From: Pseudomonadales bacterium
Lineage (GTDB): Bacteria; Pseudomonadota; Gammaproteobacteria; Pseudomonadales; DT-91
DNA: 64,000 nt
Reading direction: 5' to 3'
Assembly: GCA_013215055.1 (NCBI GenBank)
Contig: JABSRQ010000007.1
Coordinates: forward strand, 248,001-312,000
Program-made: the position numbers and the translations under genes
The notes under the pieces: model-generated
The model's input: only the letters and a program-made list of their open reading frames with translations
What the model was told of the DNA's origin: nothing
The model's database searches: none
In this document: piece by piece, positions 54,717 to 64,000 of the stretch
Position numbering within the stretch: position 1 is the first letter of the stretch
How the letters are laid out: every line of letters starts with the position of its first letter

Positions 54717-55855
54717 TATCGAGTCCCTCTTGTGCTGCTACGACCAGATGTGCGTGCGCTAGACGATGAACTGCCGCTAGAGTAGTTTGAACCATGTGCT
54801 GATACCGCCGGGTTAGTTGAGGCATTTTGTGTCGCCATCAACTTATCCAAAGGCAGATACATCATATTGCCACCATCCACATCGATCATCACTTTAGTGG
54901 TATTGCTCATCACCATTTCCATGGTGTCCAGATATAAACGCTGGCGAGTAACCTTGGGGGCTTTTTTATATTCGGTAACCAGCTTGTTAAAGCGCTGCGC
55001 ATCACCATCTGCTCTGGCGATCACCTGCTCTTTATAAGCGAGAGCTTCTTCCATTTGACGTTGAGCATGACCACGCGCCTCTGGAATCACACCATTTCTA
55101 TAGGTTTCGGCTATATTTTTTTCACGCTGCTCATCTTCTTTGGCGCGAATAACATCATCATAAGCCGATTGCACCTGCTGAGGTGGCTGCGCATCTTCGA
55201 TATTCACCGTGGTGATTATGATGCCGGTTTCATAGGCATCCAGATAACGCTGGGTGCGTTCCTGTACTTCAATCGCAATGGCCACACGGCCTTCGGTCAA
55301 TACCTGATGTAACTCAGTAGAACCTACCGCATGGCGCATGGCAGATTCGGTTGCATGATCCAGGCTGGCTTCAGGAGAACGTACCCGTAATAAAAACGCC
55401 TTGGGATCAGCTACAGTCCACTGCACCGATAACGCAATCTCAACGATGTTGTCATCTTCGGTTAACATCAAACCACGGTGTGATGAAGAACGTACCTTGG
55501 TGATATTGACCTTATGCACTTTATCGATCAGCGGTGGATTCCAATGCAAGCCGGCACCGACAGTTTCCTGAAATTTACCGAAACGCAGGACCACGGCATT
55601 TTCCTGTTGATCCACCTGATAGACACCTAAACCTATCCAGATGACAAACAGCGCCAACACACCTAAGCCAAAGAAGGCCATATTCATTTCCGGTAAATCA
55701 GGACCACCTTTGCCGTTGGAGCCGCCGGAGCCGCTTTTTTTGCCGGAAAATTTTTCTTTGAATTTACGAAAAGCCTCATCCAGATCTGGCGGGCCTTGAT
55801 CGCCACCGCCACCCCATGGGTCTTTACCGTTATTGCCAGGCTCATTCCAGGCCAT
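54716..55855 (-). CDS. hflK: Protease modulator HflK
   Basis: 379 residues. The Gly/Pro-rich cytoplasmic N-terminus (WNEPGNNGKDPWGGGGDQ), a transmembrane helix at about 58-80 and the SPFH domain (VDQQENAVVLRFGKFQ) match HflK. The C-terminal tail is rich in Ser, Gly and Arg. It works with HflC to control FtsH. Operon with hflC. Confidence 0.97.
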   Translation of the reverse strand: MAWNEPGNNGKDPWGGGGDQGPPDLDEAFRKFKEKFSGKKSGSGGSNGKGGPDLPEMNMAFFGLGVLALFVIWIGLGVYQVDQQENAVVLRFGKFQETVGAGLHWNPPLIDKVHKVNITKVRSSSHRGLMLTEDDNIVEIALSVQWTVADPKAFLLRVRSPEASLDHATESAMRHAVGSTELHQVLTEGRVAIAIEVQERTQRYLDAYETGIIITTVNIEDAQPPQQVQSAYDDVIRAKEDEQREKNIAETYRNGVIPEARGHAQRQMEEALAYKEQVIARADGDAQRFNKLVTEYKKAPKVTRQRLYLDTMEMVMSNTTKVMIDVDGGNMMYLPLDKLMATQNASTNPAVSAHGSNYSSGSSSSSARTSGRSSTRGTR

Positions 55856-55944
55856 TGGCTTCTCCTTATAATTGCATCTTTATTTTTCAAGATTTTAGCA
55901 GAAATCTGACTAAAACCTGATATTTTTTGTTAGCTAAAGCGGCT

Positions 55945-57282
55945 TTAATCGTCCCGCATCCAGGGTTCTTTTATCTCTATCATAGGATCACCCTCTAAAA
56001 CCAGCTCATGCCAGTCTATGGACAACTCTTTTTCCAGCTTCCTGATCCCATTTTTGGACATACTCAGCGACAAAACCTGATTGCCTTTTTCATCCCAACA
56101 TTCATCCACAATGGCCGATTGTTCAAATAATATCGCCCGTAGCTGACCATAGGATGGCGGTAATATGATTTTACCTATCCATTGCTCCACACCCAAGGCC
56201 TCACCTATAGCCTGATACAATTCATCCAGACCGTCGGAGTTTCTAGCCGACATCCAAACCCGCTCGGGTTTACCGTTCTCTTCATCGTAGTCAATTTTTG
56301 CATCAACATGGGCCAACAGGTCAATCTTGTTATAGACCAGGATTTGCTTGTGATTGCCGGCACCTATTTCTTCCAGCACCTGCCTCACCTGTTCGATATT
56401 ATCATCACGCTCATCGGCGGCGGCATCCACCACATGGATTAATAAATCGGCCTCGACGGTTTCTTCCAAAGTGGCCTTAAACGCCTGAACCAGGCGATGC
56501 GGTAAATGGCGGATAAAACCTACCGTATCGGCCAACACAACCGGACCTAAATGGGGAATATCGATGCGCCTTAGCGTAGGATCCAACGTCGCAAATAGTT
56601 GATCCGCCACATACACATCAGAATTAGTGATTTGATTAAATAATGTCGATTTACCGGCATTGGTGTAACCAACAATGGCCACGGTAGGCAGTTCTGAACG
56701 TTTACGGCTTCTGCGACCTTGAATACGCTGTTTTTTTACTTTATCCAGGCGCTTCTGAATCGTATGAATACGTTTGCTTATTAAACGTCTATCGGTTTCC
56801 AGCTGCGTCTCACCCGGGCCGCGCATGCCTATGCCGCCTTTTTGGCGCTCCAGATGGGTCCAACCACGAATCAGTCTCGTGGAGACAAATTCCAGCTGCG
56901 CCAGTTCTACTTGTAACTGGCCTTCACTGGTTCTGGCCCGCTTGGAAAATATATCCAGAATCAGGCCGGTTCTATCCTGCACTCTACATTCCAGCTCTGC
57001 CTCGATATTACGCTCTTGGCTAGGTGTTAACACATGGTTAAATAACACCACATCGGCACCCTCGGCTTCTACCATCGCGCCGATTTCGGCCAATTTTCCC
57101 GAGCCGATCAAAGACCGGGCATTGGGGCTGTTCCCCGTCGCCTTAATCATAGAGGTGATAGTGAGACCGGCAGAGATAGCCAGCTCAACAAATTCATCGG
57201 CATCTTCTCGCTCATGCTGAGCATAGAAGTCGATATGCACTAATAAGGCTTTTTCGCCGCCTTCGACACGTTCAAAAAACAA
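55945..57282 (-). CDS. hflX: Ribosome-associated GTPase HflX
   Basis: 445 residues. The N-terminal HflX domain with GRLAEIGAM-like segments and the linker GIGMRGPGETQLE precede the G domain: GYTNAGKST (about 205-213), DTVGFI and NKID. HflX splits stalled ribosomes after heat or other stress. It lies between hfq and hflK, as in Pseudomonas and E. coli. Confidence 0.97.
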   Translation of the reverse strand: MFFERVEGGEKALLVHIDFYAQHEREDADEFVELAISAGLTITSMIKATGNSPNARSLIGSGKLAEIGAMVEAEGADVVLFNHVLTPSQERNIEAELECRVQDRTGLILDIFSKRARTSEGQLQVELAQLEFVSTRLIRGWTHLERQKGGIGMRGPGETQLETDRRLISKRIHTIQKRLDKVKKQRIQGRRSRKRSELPTVAIVGYTNAGKSTLFNQITNSDVYVADQLFATLDPTLRRIDIPHLGPVVLADTVGFIRHLPHRLVQAFKATLEETVEADLLIHVVDAAADERDDNIEQVRQVLEEIGAGNHKQILVYNKIDLLAHVDAKIDYDEENGKPERVWMSARNSDGLDELYQAIGEALGVEQWIGKIILPPSYGQLRAILFEQSAIVDECWDEKGNQVLSLSMSKNGIRKLEKELSIDWHELVLEGDPMIEIKEPWMRDD

Positions 57283-57404
57283 TAGGAAAACTCAATAGAG
57301 AATAATTTAAAATAGGGGATAAGCTTAGCTTAACATTGATTAAGCCACTTGTAATGAACACAGAAGAGAATAAGGGCCTGAGTGACAGACCCTGGGAAAA
57401 AATT

Positions 57405-57659
57405 TTACTCTTCTTCTTCAGCTGTTTGCTCTGTTTGCTCTGGCGCGGGCATACGAATCGGACGTGATGGTACAACCGTGCTGATCGCATGTTTGTAAAC
57501 CATTTGGCTTACGGTGTTTTTCAATAACACAACAAACTGGTCAAATGATTCAACCTGACCCTGCAGCTTAATACCGTTAACCAGATAGATAGATACCGGC
57601 ACACGCTCTTTACGCAGAATGTTCAGGTAAGGGTCTTGTAGGCTTTGCCCTTTTGACAT
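57405..57659 (-). CDS. hfq: RNA chaperone Hfq
   Basis: 84 residues. The Sm1 motif ([20 protein letters not shown] in part) and the Sm2 motif [13 protein letters not shown] are conserved, with a short acidic tail. It mediates small-RNA pairing. It sits between miaA and hflX. A Tyr replaces the usual Phe in the DPYLN segment and the tail is very acidic (AEEEE). Confidence 0.98.
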   Translation of the reverse strand: MSKGQSLQDPYLNILRKERVPVSIYLVNGIKLQGQVESFDQFVVLLKNTVSQMVYKHAISTVVPSRPIRMPAPEQTEQTAEEEE

Positions 57660-57757
57660 ATTTATCTCCTTTGTGCCCGTGCATCAACCACGCGGCTAAT
57701 CATATAATATATTGGCATTTTATAGTTATTACTGTATAAAATCACTATAGAATGTTG

Positions 57758-58744
57758 TTATTTGAAGCGTTCATCCAGCAGTTGAGAACTTTGCAACAGC
57801 AGTTTATCAAAAAAAACTTGCCGCCCCTGTGTCTCGTCACGCTTATCAGTATATATCCAATTCAGGGATTGCCAACTTCTAAGCCAAGTAAACTGGCGTT
57901 TGGCTAGCTGCCTAGTCGCAATCACACCTTTCTCAAACATACGGTCATAATCATATTCACCGTCAAAATAGCCCCACATCTGTCGGTAACCTACCGAGCG
58001 TATCGAGGGCATATCAGGCTTTAGGTCGTCCCTATTATATAACACTCTGACTTCATCTTCGAAACCATTCGACAACATAGTTTGAAAACGTTCAAAAATT
58101 CTTTCATGTAGATGTGATCTATCATTGGGTGCTAGCGCCATTTGACACAAATGATAGGGAAATGGCTGTTTATTGACCTGTTCTTGCACCCGATGGTCGG
58201 TCATGCTGATGCCCGACAGTCTATACACTTCCAGCGCCCGTTGTAAGCGCTGCGGATCATTAGGGTGTATACGTTCTGCCGAAACGGCATCCACCGCGGC
58301 TAATTGCTGATGTACATAGGCCCAGCCATGTTCGGCCGCGTCTTTTTCTATCACCGCTCTTATCGCAGGATCAGCCTGAGGAAGGTCGCTGATACCCTCT
58401 AGTAAGACCTTAAAATACATCATCGTGCCACCGGTTAAAATCGGTAGTTTGCCTCTGGCGGTGATATCCGCCATTAAACGTAAAGCATCCTCTCTAAATT
58501 CAGCGGCAGAATAAGCCTGGGCCGGATCGATAATATCGATCAAATGGTGGGGCTGAGATTTTTGTTCGGCTAAGCTCGGTTTTGCAGTGCCGATATCCAT
58601 GCCTTTATAAATCAGCGCCGAATCCACCGAGATAATCTCGCCATTATATTTATCGGCTAGGCGCATCGCCAGCTCGGTTTTACCTGAGGCGGTAGGCCCC
58701 ATTAAAAAAACCGCGGGCGGGTAATTTTTAGCAGAATCAGACAT
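57758..58744 (-). CDS. miaA: tRNA dimethylallyltransferase MiaA
   Basis: 328 residues. It adds a dimethylallyl group to A37 of tRNAs reading UNN codons. The P-loop [11 protein letters not shown] (about 16-26), [16 protein letters not shown] and RYTWLRSW-like RQFTWLRSW are present. The start overlaps the mutL stop by one base (TAATG). It is followed by hfq after a 98-bp gap that usually carries hfq promoters. Confidence 0.97.
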   Translation of the reverse strand: MSDSAKNYPPAVFLMGPTASGKTELAMRLADKYNGEIISVDSALIYKGMDIGTAKPSLAEQKSQPHHLIDIIDPAQAYSAAEFREDALRLMADITARGKLPILTGGTMMYFKVLLEGISDLPQADPAIRAVIEKDAAEHGWAYVHQQLAAVDAVSAERIHPNDPQRLQRALEVYRLSGISMTDHRVQEQVNKQPFPYHLCQMALAPNDRSHLHERIFERFQTMLSNGFEDEVRVLYNRDDLKPDMPSIRSVGYRQMWGYFDGEYDYDRMFEKGVIATRQLAKRQFTWLRSWQSLNWIYTDKRDETQGRQVFFDKLLLQSSQLLDERFK

Positions 58745-60648
58745 TAGCGGCCACGTAAAAAAAGTTTATCCAGATCAGCCAGGCTCATCTGCGTCCACGT
58801 AGGCCGCCCATGATTACACTGGCCGCTGCGCTCCGTCGCCTCCATATCCCTCAACAATGCATTCATCTCAGCTATGTTCAACTGCCTATTGGCTCTAACC
58901 GAACCATGGCAGGCCATCGTTGACAGCACCTCATTCATAGCCGCCTTGATACGCTCGGACTGGCCATAGGTGATTAAATCGGCCAAGACATCACGTATCA
59001 ACTGCTCAACATTGGCTTTATTTAAAATCACTGGAATCTGGCGTACCACCAAGCTTTCGCTACTGGCGCGTTCAATTTCAAAACCCAACTGCTGGAAAAC
59101 CTGCATTTCCTGTTCGGCAAAATCGGCTTCTTTTTCACTGACCGCAATCGCCTCTGGCACTAACATCGGCTGTGAACGTATGCCCTCTTCATCACGGGCT
59201 TTTTTCATACGTTCATAGGTGATACGTTCATGTGCCGCATGCATATCCACCACAATTAAACCGGCCGCCGATTGCGATAAAATATAGATGCCGTGTAGCT
59301 GGGCAATGGCATATCCCAGAGGTGGCACCTCACCTTCTGGCTGAATTTGAGCGGCGGCTCCCTGCGATGCTCCCAACGAAGACACTGGCGGCGGTTCCAT
59401 CACAGCAGTCGCGGTATTGCCTTCGGCAGCATAAGCGACAGCTTGCCAAGGCAGATTCTGTGGCCTGGATGGATCGGCCTGCTCGGTCCCAATACCCATT
59501 GCTTGCGTACCAACTTGAGAGCCGAAAGTATTTTTCGGCAAAGACATAGGCTGTTGCTGTGTAGGCGATTCCTGCTCTACCGGCTCCAGGTTTGCCGCCT
59601 GCGTAGTAAATGTATTTTCAACTAAATGATCTTCCGGGCGTACATCGGCCAGGGCTTTATGAATAGCACGGAATAAAAAATCATGCACCGAGCGGCCATC
59701 ACGAAAACGCACCTCATGTTTGGTGGGATGTACATTCACATCTACCGTGGCTGCATCTAATTCCAGATATAAAACAAACGCCGAATGACGGCCGTGATAC
59801 ATCACGTCCCTATAAGCTTGCTTCACCGCATGGGCAACTAATCTATCTTTAATCACGCGGCCATTAACAAAAAAATGTTGTAAATCGGCTTGAGATCGGG
59901 AGAATGTAGGCAGGGCTATCCAGCCCCAGAGTTTATAACCGGCGGCTTCGTTTTCGATAAATACCGCATTTTCCATAAAGGCCTTGCCACACAGTGCCGC
60001 CACCCTTAATTCTTTATCCCGCTGATTATTACAGCGGCGCAGCTGATGTATCATCTTGCCGTTATGGCGTAACGTAAAACCTACATCAAACTGGCTTAAG
60101 GCCTGGCGTTTTAAAACTTCCTGCAGATGATTAAATTCGGTTTTTTCTTTACGTAGAAATTTACGCCTGGCGGGCGTATTAAAAAACAAATCCCGTACTT
60201 CGATGGTACTGCCTTTGGGATGGGCTGCGGGCACCACCTGAGTCGCCATATCCCGGCCTTCGGCCAGCGCCTGCCAAGCCTCGGCGCTGTTTTCAGCCTC
60301 GCCGGTATTACTGGTGAATGTGAGCCTGGAAACCGAGGCGATGGAGGCCATCGCCTCCCCGCGAAAACCCAAGGTCACCACAGCTTCCAGATCATCCAGG
60401 GTATGAATTTTGCTGGTTGCATGACGGCTTAACGCCAACGGCAGCTCATCTTTAACCACACCACAGCCATTGTCACGCAGCTTGATCAGCTTAACACCAC
60501 CGCCCTCAACTTCTATATCGACCTGGGTGGCATCGGCATCCAATGCATTTTCCAGCAACTCTTTCACCACCGATGCGGGGCGTTCAACAACCTCACCGGC
60601 GGCAATTTGGTTAGCAAGGCGTGGACTTAAAACCTGAATTTTAGACAT
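58744..60648 (-). CDS. mutL: DNA mismatch repair protein MutL
   Basis: 634 residues. The GHKL ATPase N-terminus shows [21 protein letters not shown] and GFRGEA, and a Pro/Gln-rich linker (about 345-430) leads to the dimerisation domain with the end CNHGRPTW. The endonuclease motif DQHAxxExxxE is not obvious: the text at that place reads [14 protein letters not shown], close to the motif but with Met before His, as in other gammaproteobacteria with MutH or without. Operon with miaA. Confidence 0.96.
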   Translation of the reverse strand: MSKIQVLSPRLANQIAAGEVVERPASVVKELLENALDADATQVDIEVEGGGVKLIKLRDNGCGVVKDELPLALSRHATSKIHTLDDLEAVVTLGFRGEAMASIASVSRLTFTSNTGEAENSAEAWQALAEGRDMATQVVPAAHPKGSTIEVRDLFFNTPARRKFLRKEKTEFNHLQEVLKRQALSQFDVGFTLRHNGKMIHQLRRCNNQRDKELRVAALCGKAFMENAVFIENEAAGYKLWGWIALPTFSRSQADLQHFFVNGRVIKDRLVAHAVKQAYRDVMYHGRHSAFVLYLELDAATVDVNVHPTKHEVRFRDGRSVHDFLFRAIHKALADVRPEDHLVENTFTTQAANLEPVEQESPTQQQPMSLPKNTFGSQVGTQAMGIGTEQADPSRPQNLPWQAVAYAAEGNTATAVMEPPPVSSLGASQGAAAQIQPEGEVPPLGYAIAQLHGIYILSQSAAGLIVVDMHAAHERITYERMKKARDEEGIRSQPMLVPEAIAVSEKEADFAEQEMQVFQQLGFEIERASSESLVVRQIPVILNKANVEQLIRDVLADLITYGQSERIKAAMNEVLSTMACHGSVRANRQLNIAEMNALLRDMEATERSGQCNHGRPTWTQMSLADLDKLFLRGR

Positions 60649-60664
60649 GAAGCGAGGGGCTATT

Positions 60665-62008
60665 TTAGGTAGAAGGGATCTTCAGAACCTGACCAATACG
60701 TACACTATTGGAAGACAGGCGATTATGTTTACGTAAGCTTTTCATCGGTACATTATAACGCACGGCGATGCCGGATAAGGTATCACCGGATTCGACAATA
60801 TAAGATTTTCCACGTTTTTTACCGTATTTAGCCGCGATATATGTACCATCCAGCGGCTTGGCTTTGAAATAACGATTTACACCGGTAAAAATCGCATCGG
60901 CCATTTTTTGCTGATAAACCCGTGAATTCAGATTTTTGGCTTCTTTAGGGTTGGAAATAAAACCGGTTTCTATCAATAACGACGGAATATCAGGGGTTTT
61001 TAATACCGCAAAAGCCGCCTGCCCTACCCTTTTACTGTGTAAATGAGTAAATGTGCCCATTTCTTTCAGCACATATTTGCCGACATCCAGGCTCGCATCC
61101 ATTTTATAGGTCATGGATAAATCCAATAATACCGAAGATAATATATGATCTTTATCGGAGATGCTTACACCACCAAATAAATCAGATTTATTTTCGCGCT
61201 GAGCCAAGAACTTGGCAAATGAGCTGGATGAACCTTTATTCGACAACGCATAAACCGATGCACCATGCGCCTGTGGACTGGTAAACGCATCGGCATGAAT
61301 GGATATAAATAAATCGGCATTATGTTTTCTGGCAAGTTCACGGCGCTTGCTTAAGCCCACATAATAATCGCCACTTCTAATCATCACGGCCTTATAGCCC
61401 TTGTGTTGATTAAATTTAGCCGCCAGTTTCTTGGCAATTGCATACACCACACGTTTTTCACGCACTCGCCCTGGTCCTGTCGCTCCGGGGTCTTCTCCGC
61501 CGTGTCCAGCATCGATGGCGATAATTAAATTACGCTGCTTTTTTTGCTGGGCTTTTGCGGTTTGCACCACGGTAGGTTTTTTAACCCCACCTTTAAGGTA
61601 TTTTAAATCCAGCACCAATCGGTCATCGGCATCACCGTTCTTTTTTAATAAAAAGCTGCCAGCGCTGACATTGCTATCTAAATCCAGCACGATACGTAGA
61701 TCGGTTTTATTTTTCTTGGCCGAGCGAATCAGGCGAATAGGTGTGCCTTTTAAGACCAATTTGCTGGTATCAAAATCCATATTGGCAGCCGGAATGTCGA
61801 TAACAACACGGCTGGGATTTTTTAAAGAGAAGATTTTATGCGCTACCGGTTTATCCAAATCAAAAACCAGACGGGTTTTATCCGGCGAGGACCATAAACG
61901 CACTTCGTGAATGGCTGCATTAGCCAACAAGTTGGGGCTTAGCAGCAGCAATAATATAAAATGCATAAAAATGCTTCGCTGCAGAATTAGGCCTAATGAG
62001 CTAAACAT
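60665..62008 (-). CDS. N-acetylmuramoyl-L-alanine amidase, AmiC/AmiB type with LysM
   Basis: About 447 residues from ATG 62008, which gives a single signal peptide ending near LLANA; ATG 62086, 62026 and 61966 are alternatives. An AMIN domain (septal/peptidoglycan targeting, [17 protein letters not shown]) precedes the zinc amidase_3 domain with [17 protein letters not shown] and [11 protein letters not shown]-terminal LysM repeat ([18 protein letters not shown]) ends the protein. It cleaves septal peptidoglycan during division. It lies between tsaE and mutL as in Pseudomonas amiB. Confidence 0.93.
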   Translation of the reverse strand: MFSSLGLILQRSIFMHFILLLLLSPNLLANAAIHEVRLWSSPDKTRLVFDLDKPVAHKIFSLKNPSRVVIDIPAANMDFDTSKLVLKGTPIRLIRSAKKNKTDLRIVLDLDSNVSAGSFLLKKNGDADDRLVLDLKYLKGGVKKPTVVQTAKAQQKKQRNLIIAIDAGHGGEDPGATGPGRVREKRVVYAIAKKLAAKFNQHKGYKAVMIRSGDYYVGLSKRRELARKHNADLFISIHADAFTSPQAHGASVYALSNKGSSSSFAKFLAQRENKSDLFGGVSISDKDHILSSVLLDLSMTYKMDASLDVGKYVLKEMGTFTHLHSKRVGQAAFAVLKTPDIPSLLIETGFISNPKEAKNLNSRVYQQKMADAIFTGVNRYFKAKPLDGTYIAAKYGKKRGKSYIVESGDTLSGIAVRYNVPMKSLRKHNRLSSNSVRIGQVLKIPST

Positions 62009-62054
62009 GCGTAACAGGATTTCCATGCAAAAGAGCGTTTGATTATTATTGGGG

Positions 62055-62564
62055 CTAAGTCTCACTTTTAGGCACTGGAAAGTCAAGCTGATGAACCAGT
62101 GCTGCGCCTTTGTCGCTTAAGGCTTTGAAGCCAATGGAGCGGCTATGATCCGAGGCATAGGCCAGGCTAATTTCTATATCGGCAGCAGGAATAAACCCCC
62201 TACCTTTATCCGGCCATTCCAGTAAACACAGATGATCGCCATCAAAATAATCCCGTATACCCATATATTCCAGCTCTTCAGGGTCGGCTAATCGATACAA
62301 ATCAAAGTGATAGACACTAGGTTCTATGTGTTCATAGGGTTCAACCAAGGTATAGGTTGGGCTTTTTACCGCACCGGGATGCCCCAGGCCACGCAGTAAA
62401 AATCGCGTAAAGGTGGTTTTACCACTGCCTAAGTCGCCATGCATATACACCACTAAACCGTTAAAGTTTTTATGCTGTTTTATCTGCTGCGCCACACAAT
62501 GCGCCAAATCGGCCATTGCTGCTTCGCTGATATCTGAGAACTGTACTGAGGTTTGATCGGTCAT
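62055..62564 (-). CDS. tsaE: tRNA threonylcarbamoyladenosine biosynthesis ATPase TsaE
   Basis: 169 residues. The P-loop GDLGSGKTTFTR and the conserved SPTYTLVEPY and YHFDLYRL match TsaE, which with TsaB/TsaD makes t6A37 on tRNA. It starts 4 bp after the nnr stop, and its 3' end runs into the possible early starts of the amidase gene. Confidence 0.96.
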   Translation of the reverse strand: MTDQTSVQFSDISEAAMADLAHCVAQQIKQHKNFNGLVVYMHGDLGSGKTTFTRFLLRGLGHPGAVKSPTYTLVEPYEHIEPSVYHFDLYRLADPEELEYMGIRDYFDGDHLCLLEWPDKGRGFIPAADIEISLAYASDHSRSIGFKALSDKGAALVHQLDFPVPKSET

Positions 62565-62568
62565 GGCT

Positions 62569-64000
62569 TTATGTGAGGTTATTTAAGCGTTGGCGGATTC
62601 TGCCTATCAAATCCCCTGCCAGCAAGCCCCGTTCACCTTCTATTTCGGCTAAATCATCCGCCGCCGCCCCATGTAAACACACAGCCAGGCAGACAATAAG
62701 CGAAAAATGGGCCTGAAAATGGGATAAATCACGTTGTGCCAATAAGCCTGCAATCACGCCGGTCAGCACATCCCCCATGCCACCGCTTGCCATAGCCGCA
62801 TTGCCATAGGGGCATAATGCAACGTGTTGTTCATCATGCACCTGCCAGCATACCAATGTACCTGCGCCCTTTAACACTGCAATACCGCCATAGAGGTTTT
62901 GTAATTTTTGCACCGCGGCGATCCTATCTGCCTGTACCTGGGTAGTCGACACATCTAATAAACGTGCGGCCTCCCCCGGATGTGGCGTGATAATACGGTG
63001 GTCACAAAAAACGCTTTCGCTACGATGATGTTGCTGAGCCAAAACATTGAGCGCATCGGCATCACAAACCTGAGGTAGATTGCAGGCCGCCACCTGCGAA
63101 AGTAAAGCCTGCGCCCAGTCTAACTGCCCTAACCCGGGGCCTATAGCCACCACCGAGGCCTTGGCTAATAACGCCGAAATATCGCTTGCCTCGGTCATGA
63201 CCTTAGCCATAATTTCAGGCTGGGCAATTAATAACGCATTTACAGTTTCGGCTCTACTCGCCAATGTGGTTAAACCCGCGCCCATCCGTGCGGCAGCCGT
63301 TGCCGTCAAAATAGCCGCCCCCGACATGCCGACCTCACCCCCCACCACGGCAACGTGGCCCATGGAACCTTTATGTGCCGCCTTATCCCGGGCCGGAACA
63401 TTGCTTAACAAGGTGGGTAAATCCAATAAAATAACACTCTGACCGAAAATCTCATCGTAGACCTCGTCCGGGGCATTTAAATCATCAAAATAACGTTGGC
63501 CCGCAAATTTTGGCCCATCGGCCAAATAAAGCCCACGTTTTTGGGTAATGAAGCTAAGGGTTTTATCGGCCCTGACCACTTCCGCCATCGCTATACCCGT
63601 ATCGCTATTTAACCCCGAAGGTATATCAATCGATAGAATCGGTAATACGGTATTATTCATCACATTGATTATGCTGGCAGCCATAGGCCTTGGGCGTTGC
63701 TGAATACCGGTGCCTAATAAGGCATCCACAACCAGACCTTCTTGTAAGACACCATGAAATGCATCGTGGCTTAAACCGGTATTATCAACCGTTTGAATAT
63801 CCACACCGGATTGCAGGGCCATTTGATAAGCCGCGGCGGCCTCATGCACCAGGTTTTCGGCGCGGCCAACAAAATACACCTTGGCGCTGATGCCCTGTTG
63901 CTTCGCCAGAGTCGCAATAACAAAGCCGTCGCCGCCATTATTTCCGCCACCGCAGAAGATATATAAACTTTCACCCGGCCAATACTGTTGAATCAATTGA
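62569..64000 (-). CDS. nnr: Bifunctional NAD(P)H-hydrate epimerase/dehydratase (5'-partial)
   Basis: At least 475 residues visible; the true start lies beyond the right edge, since the YjeF N-terminal epimerase domain begins here already at FCGGGNNGGDGFVIA, roughly 50 residues into the family. The C-terminal ADP-dependent dehydratase domain has GGEVGMSGAAILTATAAARM and the ATP-site motif AMASGGMGDVLTGVIAGLL. It repairs hydrated NAD(P)H. First in the minus-strand nnr-tsaE-ami run. Confidence 0.95.
   Translation of the reverse strand, partial: QLIQQYWPGESLYIFCGGGNNGGDGFVIATLAKQQGISAKVYFVGRAENLVHEAAAAYQMALQSGVDIQTVDNTGLSHDAFHGVLQEGLVVDALLGTGIQQRPRPMAASIINVMNNTVLPILSIDIPSGLNSDTGIAMAEVVRADKTLSFITQKRGLYLADGPKFAGQRYFDDLNAPDEVYDEIFGQSVILLDLPTLLSNVPARDKAAHKGSMGHVAVVGGEVGMSGAAILTATAAARMGAGLTTLASRAETVNALLIAQPEIMAKVMTEASDISALLAKASVVAIGPGLGQLDWAQALLSQVAACNLPQVCDADALNVLAQQHHRSESVFCDHRIITPHPGEAARLLDVSTTQVQADRIAAVQKLQNLYGGIAVLKGAGTLVCWQVHDEQHVALCPYGNAAMASGGMGDVLTGVIAGLLAQRDLSHFQAHFSLIVCLAVCLHGAAADDLAEIEGERGLLAGDLIGRIRQRLNNLT

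Overview
The window looks like chromosomal DNA of a moderately AT-rich, aquatic-type gammaproteobacterium. The best markers are the minus-strand run nnr-tsaE-amiC-mutL-miaA-hfq-hflX-hflK-hflC and the downstream DUF2065-hisZ-purA set, an arrangement typical of Pseudomonas-like and Cellvibrio-like lineages. No rRNA, tRNA, insertion sequence, integrase, phage gene or CRISPR array was recognised. The species cannot be named from the sequence.

Layout. 1-9.6 kb: a partner-switching pair (Cache-HAMP-PP2C-kinase protein plus STAS antagonist), an aldehyde dehydrogenase, a small heat-shock protein with a sigma32 promoter and a ROSE-like leader, a MaoC hydratase, a free-standing FimV N-terminal domain, a globin with an FNR box, and pgm. 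9.9-18.2 kb: an accessory cluster around an AfsA-type hotdog protein (gamma-butyrolactone synthase family), with an NmrA-type reductase, a HAD phosphatase, a flavin monooxygenase, a P450, an SRPBCC protein, a secreted metallo-beta-lactamase-fold hydrolase and a LysR regulator. 18.4-20.7 kb: hemN and fnr, with fnr knocked out of frame by a heptanucleotide tandem repeat. 20.7-25.9 kb: a five-gene envelope operon (LolA-like protein, two FtsX/MacB permeases, ATPase, predicted barrel). 26-31.1 kb: an ompW pseudogene under a perfect FNR box, a START protein, a GNAT enzyme, purA, hisZ and DUF2065. 31.1-53.8 kb: about 22.7 kb of accessory genes lying between DUF2065 and hflC, which are normally neighbours. 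It holds rapA, a sterol-desaturase-type hydroxylase, a narK pseudogene, a KstD-like flavoprotein with a TetR regulator, an Asp-rich helical protein beside an Asp/Asn beta-hydroxylase, a CoA-transferase, and a giant CheA-like sensor with CheX and YfiR neighbours. 53.8-64 kb: the conserved hflC-to-nnr block, with nnr cut by the window edge.

Two themes stand out. First, 9.9-18.2 kb has the enzyme types expected for a butyrolactone or butenolide signal: acyl-DHAP-type condensation, reduction, dephosphorylation and oxidative tailoring, with a strong operator-like palindrome before the AfsA operon. This is the best candidate for an undescribed system. Second, the oxygen-response circuit looks switched off or decaying. 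FNR is split by a reversible-looking 7-bp repeat expansion, while FNR boxes remain at globin, hemN/P450 and ompW, and both ompW and narK are broken. All functional statements are inferences from sequence motifs and gene order; no database search was run.
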